Positions 8,447-19,600 of a stretch of DNA of 23,482 nt are shown here, in pieces. Both the position numbers and the translations under genes were made by a program. Below the pieces are notes generated by a model. That model was not told the origin of the DNA. It worked only from the letters and a program-made list of their open reading frames with translations, and made no database searches. How positions within the stretch are numbered: the first letter of the stretch is position 1; every line of letters starts with the position of its first letter. Source of the stretch: Tieghemiomyces parasiticus (Eukaryota > Kickxellomycota > Dimargaritomycetes > Dimargaritales > Dimargaritaceae); contig JANBPT010000776.1 in NCBI GenBank assembly GCA_027575765.1, positions 1 to 23,482 on the forward strand, read 5' to 3'.

Positions 8447-10311
8447 TCAAGGTGACAATGGGGGCCGGGCAACGCCCAGCCGCCGGGTTACCGACAGAGG
8501 CATGCAGTACACGGGGTCCACGGGGTCGAGGTTTTCGTAGTTGAGTAGGGAAAGGCCTGCGAGGATCAATGTCGGTAAGAAGGTGAGAGTCCAGCAGCAG
8601 CAGTCAGAAAACTTGTTGACCCAATCAATGGCAGGCTGTCTATCACCAATACATGCGGGCTAATTTAAATCCCCACTTACCAGTAATGCCGAATAAGGTA
8701 TGAAATACGTCAGGTACATCACCAGCGCGATCGGCGATGCCGCCGGTCTCCGGGTCCTGAAGCGAGGATAGGTCATTAAGGCGGTGGAACGGTTTGTATG
8801 ATTAGGTCATGTTAAAATGTACACCTAGATGGCTGGGGGGGGGGGTAGCAACTAGAGGGAAAATCGTCGGGAGCTGGCTTATACAGCCACATTAAGGGGA
8901 AAAACCTACCTGACATGAGAGGATAAACCCTCGGAGTTTCTCCCGGTCGATCCAGTGGACTCGTCCGATTGTGGCAAGCGACGACAGCACCCACCATGAG
9001 TAGCAAACCTACCCGGGGTACGGGTGCGTGTTGAAGAAGGTGTCGAACTCGATAGTTAGCTTCCAGCCGTGGGGTTTTGGGTCTGTAATCACCCATGGCT
9101 AAAGACCAGGCGTTTTCCTTTCCCGGTCGATTTTTCACTTACGTCCTCCAGCTTCTGTGGTCGCCCATTGAGGCCGCCGTTCTTGAGCTGCCGGTCGGCC
9201 AACCAGGTTCCGAGCATATCCTGGTCAATCAGGTCTAGGCGGTTGGCGATCGCCAGCATCCCGACGCAGCAGAATACTGGGTATGGCGACGTAACGATGA
9301 TAATGTATAAAAGATAGCGAGTAGTTTGGTTAATAATGTAGACTGGGTAGTTCAGTTAACGAATGGCATCTGACCACGTAGAGTTACAGAAAACAAGGTC
9401 ACCGCAAGTAGACCATTGCTTCTACTAACCTTGGCCAGCATGGGACTCGGCGCCGGGCTCGCTACCGTAGGCCCCATCGAAATTGCGACATTGTGCCACA
9501 AAAGCGACTGCCCGGTCCAGGTCGATCTGATCTAGGGCGCCGAGCAGGGATAGGCAGGCGACGGCGCAATACGAAAATCGGGTATCGACCTCGCCCCACT
9601 CGTCACCAGCAAAGGCACCGGAATCCTTCTTTTGTAGCGACGATACGACTAGTATGGTGGAGTTTAAGTATAGTTGAGGGAAAATGAATTCCAGGTGAAA
9701 GTGGTAGGGTTAGTCACGTCCTCCGATAGCCTGCAAAAAGAAAGGGGGAAGTGTGCGGCAGTGAAGGTGGGAGCAGGCGATCACCCTTCCCACGAAAAGG
9801 CCCGTGGTTGAGCAGCTTCCAACTTACATTTGGCGACCTGTGCCCGGTCGATACGGTCCAGGGCGTCATAGGTAGCGAGAATTTGGATACCGCTCAGGGT
9901 GTACAGGAGGTGCGGGTCGTGGCCTGGGTGTCCGCCAAACCCGCCAACGTCGTGGTAGCAGGACAGGACGTACTTGATCACGTCCTCCCGATCGAGAACT
10001 TCCGAACGTCCCATGAGAGCCAGGGCCGTTAGGCCCCAATACACGCCATTGAGTCGAAGGTGTTCGGACATCCAATACTCGAGACTATCCTTTTGCTGTT
10101 GGTCGAGGCGCAAGGTTTAGGCATTAAATAGCGAGTAACGACGTATGAGGACGTGGTGGCCACCAGTGGCGGGAGTTCTGCATAGTCTCTGTTCCGTTGG
10201 GGAACGCCGGGTCCAGAATACAGGATAACCTACCTTGTCCAGGTTCTCGATGAACCGGATGTGCAGGTCCCGGAGGAAAGAGGTGGTGGGCGTGGGCTCG
10301 GAGGACGCCAT
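8447..10311 (-). CDS. BET2: Rab geranylgeranyltransferase beta subunit, 7 exons
   Basis: This is the catalytic beta subunit of GGTase-II, which attaches geranylgeranyl groups to the C-terminal cysteines of Rab GTPases in the cytosol, working with the alpha subunit and REP. Exons: 10311-10234, 10095-9828, 9648-9430, 9276-9143, 9008-8910, 8756-8681 and 8556-8447; introns are 124-179 nt with GT(A/G/T)(A/G)GT donors. The product is 327 aa (yeast Bet2 325, human RABGGTB 331). Landmarks: [20 protein letters not shown] near the N-terminus, [64 protein letters not shown] and [10 protein letters not shown] near the end. The zinc ligands Asp233, Cys235 and His285 have exactly the spacing of Asp238, Cys240 and His290 of the rat enzyme. 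Intron 5 carries an 11-base poly-G tract (poly-C in the transcript) at 8835-8845. It is divergent from the WDR8 gene. Confidence 0.96.
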
Positions 10312-10784
10312 GTCGAGAAAATTGGGTCTCGGCTTTGCTGATGGTGTTCGGAATTGCGGAGTATTGAAATGGACGCGAGAAAAGGACTAGCGGCTAGGTT
10401 GCAAGCCAATGTGACGAATTTGCGGAGAAAGCGGGTGGCGGGAAGGGTTGCAGGTGGAAGGGGGGCCGGACTGTATTTTTGTACCACTATTGCTTCCCAG
10501 CCTGCGGGAGCGGAGACTGACCAAGTTGGCATAGCGCAAACAAACGTGCCGGCTCCGGTTCGATTTTGGAAGTCGTCATTCCACTCCGGCCCGCTTTCAT
10601 TTCCAACCTGCACCACGACGTCCGAAACCCATTGACCGAAGGGTCCTGTATACACACCAGCCGCTGCGGGCAAATCACTTGTCTAATCTCCGTCTCATAG
10701 CTGTTTCCAACTGCCCCAGTAAACCCGTGCCCTCCGCTGCCCTAATCCCCTTCCAATCGACCACCCTGCCCCCCCTTTCCGTTC
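10312..10784. promoter_or_regulatory. Bidirectional promoter region of BET2 and WDR8
   Basis: This 473-bp gap lies between two start codons pointing away from each other. A CCAAT pentamer is visible at 10406-10410 (plus strand). The last ~100 bases before the WDR8 ATG are C/T-rich, as is common in fungal leaders. I see no coding sequence in it. Assignment as a shared promoter rests on geometry only. Confidence 0.5.
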
Positions 10785-13350
10785 ATGGACTTCACACCGC
10801 TCCATCGCCAGTCGGGCGGCCTCGTGTCCTTCTCACCCGACGGCCGTTACCTAGCGTCGACTATCAAAGACCGCCTGGTCATCCGTGATGCGGAGAGCCT
10901 GGAGGTACGGCACACCTATACCTGCACCTACGTCGTCCAGGACGTCCAGTGGAGTCCGCATTCCGACTACCTGCTATCGGTCTCCTACAAGCAGGCCAGG
11001 GTCGACGTGTGGTCGCTCCACGACGATAAATGGCATGCCGAGCTGGACGAAAGTTTCACTGGGCTGAGCAACGCCCGCTGGGCCCGCGATGGTTTGCATG
11101 TGCTGACCGTGTCGGAATTTCAGGTGAGTAACTCCGTTTCTAGCCGTGCTCCTTCGCCGTGTTTCGGTTGCGTAGCCTCTGGTCAAAATGTCGGCCATTC
11201 AGCGGTCGCTAACTAGTTTTTTCGAAAAGCCCCATTGCAACGAACATCGTTTTCCCCATTATAGTTCCGTCTTAACATCTGGTCCATGCTCACTGGGGAA
11301 CAGCTCTGTGTCCAGTACCCCAAGTATAAAGATAAAGGTGAGGCCCAGCAGGTACTTGCTGTCCGGTCGCCCAGCCAGCCGAGCTGTTGATCAGTCTGGA
11401 TACCCTTAGGGGGTGCCTTCAGTAATCATGGCAGCCTGGCCGCTCCTGTCCATTAACTTGGCCTAATACCTCTTTGTAATTCCCCATCCGCTCATATCGC
11501 TGGCCCCATGTAGGATTCGCGTACAGCCCCGATAGCCGCTATGTGGCCATTCTCGAGCGGCAGGAATCCAAGGATGTCGTGGGTGTTTATAGCACCAACC
11601 CGTGGGCGTTACAGAAGGTGGGTTTAACGAAGCTGGTGTATCCATCGATGATACCAGCGTTCGCTGACGCTTCTGCTGAAACTGACGAGCCAGTTTGACT
11701 TTGGACATTGCTTTAACACTACCCCTGGGAACAGACGTTCGGCGTGGACGCCATCGACTGCGAGAATTTGGCATGGTCCCCCGACGGTCGGTACATTGCC
11801 GTCTGGGACACCGCTGTAGACGTAAGTTAAAAGTACTTTGCCTTTTTTTTTCCTACAATTTGCTAGCATTGTAACTCGTAATGCATTGCAACCACTTGGG
11901 TCTGACGTGATGACTGACAATATTAGCTGCTGATTACCAACACGCGCCTCCCGTCTACTCGCACAGTATAAAGTATTCGTTTACAACCCGCTGGGGGTCC
12001 TCAAGAGCACCTACCAGGCCTACGTGGACGGTTTGGGTATCAAGTCGGTCCGCTGGGACCCTTTCTCTCAATTCCTTGCCATTGGGAGCTACGATCAACA
12101 GGTAAGTGGAAATACTAAATACATGAGATTAGCGAAGTCTATCATAGAGGTGGAATTCACCTACCCAGTCTTGATCGTCAGCACCCGCCATCTAAACGCA
12201 ACTATTTCCCTCTCTCGCCATTTTTTTTGAACTCGATCAGATTCGATTCCTGAACACCTACAACTGGACACCCTTCACCACGCTGAAGCACCCGACCAAT
12301 ATCAGCAATCCCGACGTGGTAAGTATGGTCGGATTGGTATGTCTCGGTTTACACTGAGAAGGGCGGTTAAAAAGCAACCTCAACAGCCTGCGTTAACCTA
12401 CCCATTGACTACGTGTACCCGCTTTATCCATATGCCGCACCCAGCGCATCTACGTTGAAATCGACGTTTCCAACGAAATCAACGAGACCAGCCACCGTTT
12501 CGCGTCCAAAAAGTTACTCCGGCGATGTAAGTGACCGTGGTCCCATTTACAATGCCTTGACTAAGAGATCGGCTCGTGGTGTAGCGGGTCAGCCTAGCAG
12601 GTATGATGGCCTGACCTTAGCTTCACGATAATTCCTATATTTTCTCCCTCTCCACCAGTCGAGCTCCGCGACAAACTGCTAAGCGTCCCGACCGTCGTTC
12701 CCGACGGCACCAAGCCCAACCCGAAGCTCGGTGTGGGCTTCATGGAGTTCGATCAGTCGGGCCACTACCTATGCACGAGGAATGGTAAGTATCAGCCTAG
12801 TGGTCTAATACGCGGGAGTACCTGATACTGGCGCATCCCAACGACTTATGTGTGCACTATTCCCCCCGCCCTTATCTTCTCTCACTTACACACCCATCGG
12901 ATCAGACAACATGCCCAATAGCCTCTGGATATGGGACATGAAAGAGCTTCGGCTCTACGCCCACATCACCCTCATCGACCCCGTGCGGATCGTACGGTGG
13001 AATCCGAGCTACCCGGGCCTTCTGGCCTTCAGCAGTGGGGTCAACTGCATCTACCTGTGGCGCCCTGAGCGGGGCTGCGAATTCTATGAGCTTCCGGCCG
13101 GTAAGTATCGATTATTATTTTTTAGAATGGCTGTGATCTAGAGTTAGGGCGCCAAGATTGGTCTGGTATGCCTCACTAGATAGAGAACCACGGACTCATA
13201 CGCATACGCCATTATACCTCTGGTTGCCCTTTCACCTGTTGCTTAGCCAACTTCAACCTCGCTCATTTCACCTGGAGCCCTTCGGGACGGGCCTTGGCAC
13301 TCTGGGACAAGGAGCGGTGCCATTTGGGACATTTGGCGCACCTGAAGTGA
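10785..13350 (+). CDS. WDR8: WD40-repeat protein, WRAP73/Wdr8 family, 10 exons
   Basis: WRAP73 (human) and Wdr8 (fission yeast) act with Msd1/SSX2IP at the centrosome or spindle pole body to anchor microtubule minus ends and organise the spindle. Exons: 10785-11123, 11265-11337, 11514-11617, 11735-11821, 11967-12101, 12241-12318, 12445-12526, 12659-12784, 12906-13100 and 13247-13350. All splice sites are GT-AG and phases agree at all nine junctions. The product is 440 aa (human 460). Identifying motifs: N-terminal MDFT (human MNFT), FSPDGRYLAS, DVQWSPHSDYLLSV, LAWSPDGRYIAVWDT (exon 4), IKSVRWDPFSQFLAIGSYD (exon 5), and the family signature RNDNMPNSLWIWD at residues 340-352 across exons 8 and 9, followed by blade sequences ending LWRPE and FTWSPSGRALALWDK. 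The ATG context is weak, but the conserved first residues support it. Introns are 117-176 nt. Confidence 0.94.
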
Positions 13351-13767
13351 CGCCGTGGTGACCAAAGCGCGTTACGTATCCCCCCCCCAGGACCGGCAAC
13401 AGCTCTGCTTGACATTGTCGTAGTCTCGCCTGCTAAATAACTCCAATGGCTCACCTGCCCCACTCAGGTTAAACCTTACCTAATAAACCAGCGTCCCGTA
13501 TCTCAACTGTTAGGTATGAAAAGTGGCTAGACCCTCGGGATACAACGCCCAAGCATTAGAGCGTTCCATATAAGTAACATGATACTGGTGGTTGACCAAC
13601 GCCAGGCCAGGAAGGTCACACACAGCATGAAAGAATCAGGGTTAGTCAACACCCACCTGCCACCCAAATCCAACCTCTGTATTCTCCCGATCCTTCTCCG
13701 GCGGCACTCATCGCATTTGTAACCCAAAACCTCTGATACTGCCGTCCAGGTTTCCCACTCCCCTGCC
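13351..13767. other. Intergenic spacer between WDR8 and DSS4
   Basis: This 417-bp stretch separates two genes read in the same direction, so it should hold the 3' end of WDR8 and the promoter of DSS4. It contains a run of nine C at 13380-13388. A minus-strand open frame that enters it from 13928 has no motif and overlaps the conserved DSS4 coding sequence. I see nothing else. Confidence 0.5.
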
Positions 13768-14181
13768 ATGCCGTCTCTCCGAGTACCTAATGATGTCGTT
13801 GCGGATTCCGCCGACTTGGCAAACAAGCACACCCTCCGGTGTCCTCGCCGAGGCTGCGATTCGCTCATCCTACGACCAGGCACAGCCAGACTCGTCAACT
13901 TGGACGGTGCCACTAGTGCTGACCTCACCGAGATTCCCGCACATCTTCTCCAAGAGCCTCAAACTGAGTCTCGTGACGACTCCTACCGTGACGGGTACTG
14001 GAAGGTGGATAATATGATGGACTTTGAGAATGTCGGTTTCCTCAAGACCCTCGAGGGCTCGGGTATCAAGTACCTGTCCTGCGCCGACTGCGACCTAGCG
14101 CCATTAGGGTTCCACGACACCCGGGACCAAGGCCCGAGCCGTGGCTTTTTCATGGCTGTCCAGCGGGTACGGTATACCTAA
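13768..14181 (+). CDS. DSS4: Mss4/Dss4 family Rab-binding protein (RABIF-like)
   Basis: Dss4/Mss4 proteins bind nucleotide-free exocytic Rabs such as Sec4/Rab8 and act as a slow exchange factor or chaperone. This single-exon gene encodes 137 aa, in the range of yeast Dss4 (143) and human RABIF (123). The zinc site is complete: Cys25 and Cys30 (RCPRRGC, a C-x4-C spacing as in yeast Dss4 rather than the C-x2-C of human) and Cys105 and Cys108 (SCADCDLAPLGFH). The Rab-binding segment DNMMDFENVGF at residues 81-91 matches the family DMFxFENVGF. The LILRPGTARL motif follows the first Cys pair. The C-terminus FFMAVQRVRYT matches the FYVALERV strand. The ATG at 13768 gives the normal N-terminal length. 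It converges on VPS28, 303 bp away. Confidence 0.94.
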   Translation: MPSLRVPNDVVADSADLANKHTLRCPRRGCDSLILRPGTARLVNLDGATSADLTEIPAHLLQEPQTESRDDSYRDGYWKVDNMMDFENVGFLKTLEGSGIKYLSCADCDLAPLGFHDTRDQGPSRGFFMAVQRVRYT

Positions 14182-14484
14182 GTTAAGCCATTGACCCTAC
14201 CGGTTCTGCGGACCATTATAATGCCACCCGGTGATCTGTGACTTCCTAGAGCAAACCGTTTCCGAGCATTTCTATTGATTGATCATCATTATGAACAGCA
14301 AGCCTCTCAAGAAGATTTGGGTGCTTTAATTCACTGGTTTCATTGTCAAAAAAAAAGGGAGGGGCAAGGGGGTTACCACTACCGGTGGTTTTAGTGTACA
14401 TGCTTTGTAGTGAGATCGGGGCCAGATTATCGACTCTCCAGCCCATTAAGGTTGGTTAAAACGGTTAGGATGGAGAGCACGCGG
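14182..14484. other. Convergent intergenic spacer between DSS4 and VPS28
   Basis: This 303-bp gap lies between two stop codons that face each other and must contain both 3' untranslated regions. It is AT-richer than the flanking genes and includes a run of nine A at 14348-14356. No RNA gene or open frame of interest is visible, and I could not pick out a clear polyadenylation hexamer for either gene. Confidence 0.5.
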
Positions 14485-15586
14485 TTACGAACTCTGGGAG
14501 AGGAAGCGATAGAAGGCGTTGTGGGCGTTTTCGAGGTCAAATAAAAGCTGCCGGACCTGGTCCGCGGTGAGCTCGTCACTGGCCCGCATTTGGTTGAGAT
14601 TAATGAGCCTGATTAAAGTAGGGAGGCGATAGGGGTCGGGTGTCAGGTGTGAAGGTTTCGGGGAGGTTAGTGATCGCAAGTTAGCTGAACAATACAACCT
14701 GCCGGTGATCGCAGTCCTAGCGGGCTAATCACCTGGTCAGGACAGCAGGGACTAAATTGGGCCGTACTTACCACTCCAGTAGCTTGGTCTTGCCCTCAAA
14801 GTCCACGGGTAACGTGCTGACGTTGCTCAGACTCTGCATCAGGTCACTCAGGATGGGGTGGATCTCGTCGACGGCGTGACGATTAAGCTTGAGTGAGTCA
14901 ATCAAGGTGATAAAGTTCTGGAGCAGGGTTGAGCGAGGAGGAGGGGGGTAACGAGCGACGAAGGGCGGATAAGAGTATTAAGGGCCAAGTCGAGCCAGAA
15001 TCAGTCCTTCGAGGCGACTGAACCTTCCTAGCCAGTCTTGTGCAAGGTACTCACCTGCACCGTCTCGGCCACATATTTCGCTGACTTGGACGGGTCGTGA
15101 TCTGTCACGGTTGCGTGCTCCACGGTGATGGGCACTCCGGTTTGAAGACGCTTCCAAGCCGCGGGACAATTGAGCTTGTAGTCAGCCATGAATTTCTGCA
15201 CGTCCGGTACGTCATTGCTCACCAGGTTCAGGATGGATTTGTACTGCGCAATCAGTTTAGAACAGGCCGGAGTATAGTCGGCCTGGGACACCCAGTCTTT
15301 GACGTATGCCCTTTCCAGCTGCTCGGTAGCCACAATGATGGCGTAGAGCTCGGCCATGTTCTCGTAGCGCTCGCGCTCGGCGAGGCTTTGGAAGAGCTTG
15401 ACCTCCTAAGAAAACGGGGCACGGTAAGGGGCGTGACGATGGGTACAACGGAGAGGAGGTTTAGGCTCCAAGGCTTGCCTAGGGGACAAAGGTGCAGACA
15501 TGAAGTACGTGTTAATGGGCAAGGCGATAAACGGCAACTGCCTCGAAGGCCACACCTACCTCGAGGACGGGCTCCGACGATTGCAT
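14485..15586 (-). CDS. VPS28: ESCRT-I subunit Vps28, 4 exons
   Basis: Vps28 is a core ESCRT-I component. With Vps23 and Vps37 it sorts ubiquitinated membrane cargo into multivesicular bodies, and its C-terminal four-helix domain binds ESCRT-II Vps36. Exons: 15586-15560, 15405-15055, 14917-14772 and 14608-14485, with phase-matched GT-AG introns of 154, 137 and 163 nt. The product is 215 aa (human 221). The short first exon encodes MQSSEPVLE, joined to EVKLFQSLAERERYENMAEL, which aligns with human [21 protein letters not shown]. Further landmarks are AYVKDWVSQADYTPACSKLI, PITVEHAT, AKYVAETV, then NFITLIDSLKLN, DEIHPILSDLMQSL and LPVDFEGKTKLLEW. The C-terminal end, ASDELTADQVRQLLFDLENA, is the strongest family signature. 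It is divergently oriented from VPS10. Confidence 0.95.
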
Positions 15587-16656
15587 GGTGAGGAATGGAC
15601 TTTTGGTCAGAGGGCCCAAGTTTCGGGCAGATGGTGTCTGGGTGAATATGACGGACTGGTTGGAAGGGTTGAGATGCGGAGTGGCAAAGCGGTGAGATGC
15701 GTCCGGCCAGAAATGGGTGCGGTCACTCTGGGCTCGGGGGGGGGGGGCGCCTGAGCCACGCTATATGTCTGGACAGGGCCAGCTGCCTGATTGACCCAAG
15801 GGCCCCACAGGCCGTGAGTACCATCGAGCTGCCTATACCCTTGCTAGTTTCCATTATGAGGACAATAGGCGCATTGGTGTCGATAGAGTCCCACGGTGGG
15901 AGATTTTGACCCGACTGACTGGCCCCCCGATCATTGAAGGATTTCAGGAGCGGAGTGGCGATTAGTAGCCAGCACGGAGATTACGGCATCGCGTAGCCTT
16001 GGCCGATGGACAAGCCAAGCCGCTCGGTAGTGGTAGCCTTCACACACACACACCAACGCTTATACAATCGCCAAGTGCCCTTGCATCCTTCCCACCTCCC
16101 ACACGGGTTGCAGACTTGGGACGTCGATTAGCGGCTGGGGCGGCGCAGCCTTGGTGACCACTTCTAAACGATGGACCTCGTCTTCCCATGCATGGCCAAT
16201 GATTATGGGCATCGCTGACCTTTCTGGTGCGAAAAGCCTTCGCAGGGTCCGTCGCCCTAGACCATACTGACTGCCCCCCCCTCCTACTCGCTCCCACTTG
16301 GGTGTGGCAGGGGGCTCCATCATTGACTGCTATCACTGGACTTCTGCATAACCTATATCCTACCAGCGGGGCTTGTTCAGAGTCCTACCCATTACTTGGG
16401 CAGCTCCTCTCTGTCCTTGTACGTTTCGTTTTACCCTTTCCGCATTTCACGCTTCAACGACCGCTTCTTCATCGCCTAGCTATTTTACCTGGGGGTCAGT
16501 AGCTTCGTAGCGTGTTCTCTTCACCCTCATCGCCTTCACGGCAAGCCATCAACTCTGTTGCATCTTTTACAAATCAACCCCTTACCCTGGTCGACCGTCT
16601 CTCCAAGCCATACTTTTCCTACACGTTCCTCCTAGTTCACGTGCTCGCTAGGAGCC
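15587..16656. promoter_or_regulatory. Divergent intergenic region of VPS28 and VPS10
   Basis: This 1070-bp gap between two start codons pointing apart is the longest spacer in the gene-dense part. It holds a run of 12 G at 15736-15747 and a CA dinucleotide run near 16039-16052. Overlapping open frames of 70-98 codons exist on both strands but show no motif and no supporting splice pattern, so I do not call a gene. From about 16340 to the VPS10 ATG the plus strand becomes rich in C and T, a frequent property of fungal promoters and leaders. No specific site can be assigned. Confidence 0.45.
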
Positions 16657-19600
16657 ATGCGTGAGTTCGGACTAGCCAGTCTCGTCGCCCTGGTCTGGCT
16701 GGCTGCGGCGGCCGCCGGGGCCAAAGACCCGAGTATCAAAGTTACCGAGTTTGAGGGCTCGCCCACCAAATTCCAATACTTCGCCAACTCGCCCGTCATT
16801 CTCTACTTTGACTCCTTCCACGCCAAGTTGCACCGGTCGGCCGACGAGGGCAAGTCCTGGGTGCTGGTTGGTGGCCACGTTCCCCAGGGCAAACTCATAG
16901 ACCTGTTCATGCACCCGTTCGACAACAAAATGGTAGGTATTACTGGGCTCCTAGCGGCACCATGGTTGTCCCAGGCATGCTTGCCACTGCCCGCCAATGG
17001 TACCACTTGCAGGCCGCTAACCCTATCCAACTTCCCTCCCCGACCGCCACCCGCCCAATACTAGGCCATCGCGGTCACCGCCGGCCGCAAGCACTACAAA
17101 ACCATTGATCGGGGCGTCCACTGGCATGCATTCGACGTCCCTGAACCGCCTTCCGAGGGTGGCCCGGTATTTAGTTTCCACGCTAGCCGTACCAACTACC
17201 TACTATACTCGGGCATGGCCTGCCAGGACGACCCAGACAAGTCCCTGGGCGGGGTACATTTCAAAACTTGCCAGGACCGCCTCTACTACACCCGCAACTC
17301 CTTTGACACTCCAGCCACCGCCTTGCCGGCCTCCCTGACCCAGTGCACCTGGGCCCACGCCAAGCCCGAGTTTGAACTCATGCCCGCCGAGGCCATCTAT
17401 TGTATCGAATATCACCCGGACCCGGCAAAGAAGAGCGGCGAGACTGGCGGGACCCTGGCCAACCTGCTGGGTGGTACTGTGCGGGCCATCGAGGACCACC
17501 GCTTCGTCGTGTCCGAGGACTTTTTTGCATCTCAGCACGCGGTGGACTTCGACCAGGGCCGGCCAGTCGGCGGGGTCATCGGCCTAGCCGTTCAGGGCGG
17601 ATTCCTGGCGGTGGCTGTTAAGCACCCCACGACGGCGGAGACGGATCTTTTCGTGACGGCGGACGGGCGCCACTGGGCGGAGGCGCACCTACCTGACACC
17701 CACAGGTGGAAGGAGAACGGGTACACCATGCTCGATTCCACCCCGCATGCCCTGCTGGTGGACGTGCACGAGAGCGATTCGGACGCCTTCAGTGCCCTGT
17801 TCCGGTCCAATTCTAACGGCACCTACTTCACCGCCGCTCTCGAGCACACCAACCTCAACGTGTTTGGCCTCGTGGATGTGGAGCGCGTGCAAGCCGTGGA
17901 AGGTATCGTCCTGGCCAACACGGTCGCCAACTGGGAGGAGGTGCGCCGCAACCCGTTCCAGGTGGCCAAGCGCCTACAGACCCGCATTTCATTCGACGAC
18001 GGAAGCCACTGGGCATACCTCCATCCCCCGCGCGATGACGTGCACGGCCACGCCTATCCGTGCGTTGATCAAGATTACAAGGACGGCCAGTGTGCCTTGC
18101 ACCTGCACTCTGTCACGGACAACACGAACTACGGCCGGGTTTACTCGTCCCGCGCCGCGCCTGGCCTGCTGATGGGTGTGGGCAACGTTGGCCCACACCT
18201 CCTCCCGTACAACCAGGGCGACACCTTTCTCAGCGCTGACGGTGGTCTGACTTGGCGTGCAGTCCGCGCGGAGGCCCACATGTACGAATTTGGCGATTCG
18301 GGAGCGGTAATTGTGGCGGTGGATGATGAGAAGCCTGTGGACCGTGTAGTGTACACCTACAACCAGGGCCACACCTGGCACACCCTCCAACTTGACTTTG
18401 CGGTACGCGCCATGATGCTGACCACCGACCCCGACTCCACCTCGCAGCGTTTCCAGCTGCTGGGCATGTCGGCCGACCGCGACCACCACTTCGGTCGGAC
18501 CTTCCTGTTCCGGTTGGATTTCACCCACCGGTACGCCCGCCAATGCGTGCACGACGAGGACCACGCGGACCGGTCCGACTTTGAGAAATGGTACGCCCGG
18601 CCCTCGAACGGCGATTCGGATTGCTTGATGGGTCACCGCTCCGCCTTCTGGCGGGTGAAGCCCGGGACCGACTGTTATGTCGGGGACACCTTCCACCCCG
18701 TCCTGCCCCGCGACGAGGACTGCCCCTGCACAGCCAAAGATTTTGAGTGCGACTATAACTTCGTGTGGGATGTACGAACTAAGGAGTGTGTGGCCGCCGG
18801 GGCCGAGCGTATCCCGCCGGGGGCTTGCCGGAAACCCGGTGCCACCTTTTTGGGCTCGTCGGGGTACCGCCTGGTCCCGGGCAACACGTGCATTCGTGGG
18901 GACGATCCGGCCCTAGACAAGCCGGTGGAAAAACCCTGCCCGCGTGTCGTGACCCCAGGTAAGGATCCGGTGGGTCGGCCTGGCAGTGGCGACACGCACG
19001 GGGTGACCCACCGTACCACCACCCTATATGGCGACGTGGCCGAGCAGGTCTATTTTACCCGTTCCAGTGTCACCCTCCTGCGCACCCGGTCGGGTGAGCT
19101 CTGGCGTAGTACCGACGAAGGGGGACGCTGGGACCGGATCCTGGGCGACCGCGGTAGCGTGGTATACCTCACCAAGCACGCGTACGACGAACGCCGCCTC
19201 TACGCACTAACCTCCGACGACAAGGTTTACCATACCACCGACCATGGTGCTACCTTCGCCGCCCTGGCCCTGCCAGCCCCGCCCAACAAATTGGGCATCA
19301 CCCCGTTCCTGGCCTTCCACCCGACCGAACCCGAGTGGCTCATCTTTCTGGGCGGTACCAAGTGCCCCGGCTGCCACACCCGGGCCTTCGTCACTGAGCA
19401 CCACGGGGGTAGCGCGGCCTGGCACGAACTGGAGAGTTTCGCCGCGCGCTGCCTCTTTGCCCACGCTGCGGGCCTCACCACCCTGAACAAACGGGCCGTG
19501 GCCTGTGTCGCTTACCGGGATAAACATGGCGGGTCGGGTCAGGAGCAGGACCAGCTGGGGCGTCACGACCCATCCCAGGCCCCAGCTGGGACCCACCGTA

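Noticed and set aside
9690..9731. Alternative BET2 acceptor (TTTTTGCAG) ending near 9731
   Set aside because: Continuing the reading frame from there meets a stop within a few codons, whereas the acceptor at 9649 restores the conserved [10 protein letters not shown] segment in phase.
13527..13928. A 133-codon minus-strand frame overlapping the start of DSS4
   Set aside because: It overlaps conserved plus-strand DSS4 codons, has no motif, and extends into an intergenic spacer.
15697..16336. Overlapping open frames of 70-98 codons between VPS28 and VPS10
   Set aside because: They show no recognisable domain and no splice pattern, cross a poly-G run or a CA repeat, and occur in several frames on both strands as expected for GC-rich non-coding DNA.
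17989..18696. A 235-codon minus-strand frame inside VPS10
   Set aside because: It is an antisense shadow of a conserved VPS10 exon, Val/Gly/His-rich without motif; similar shadows occur at 19207-19752 and 20686-21201.
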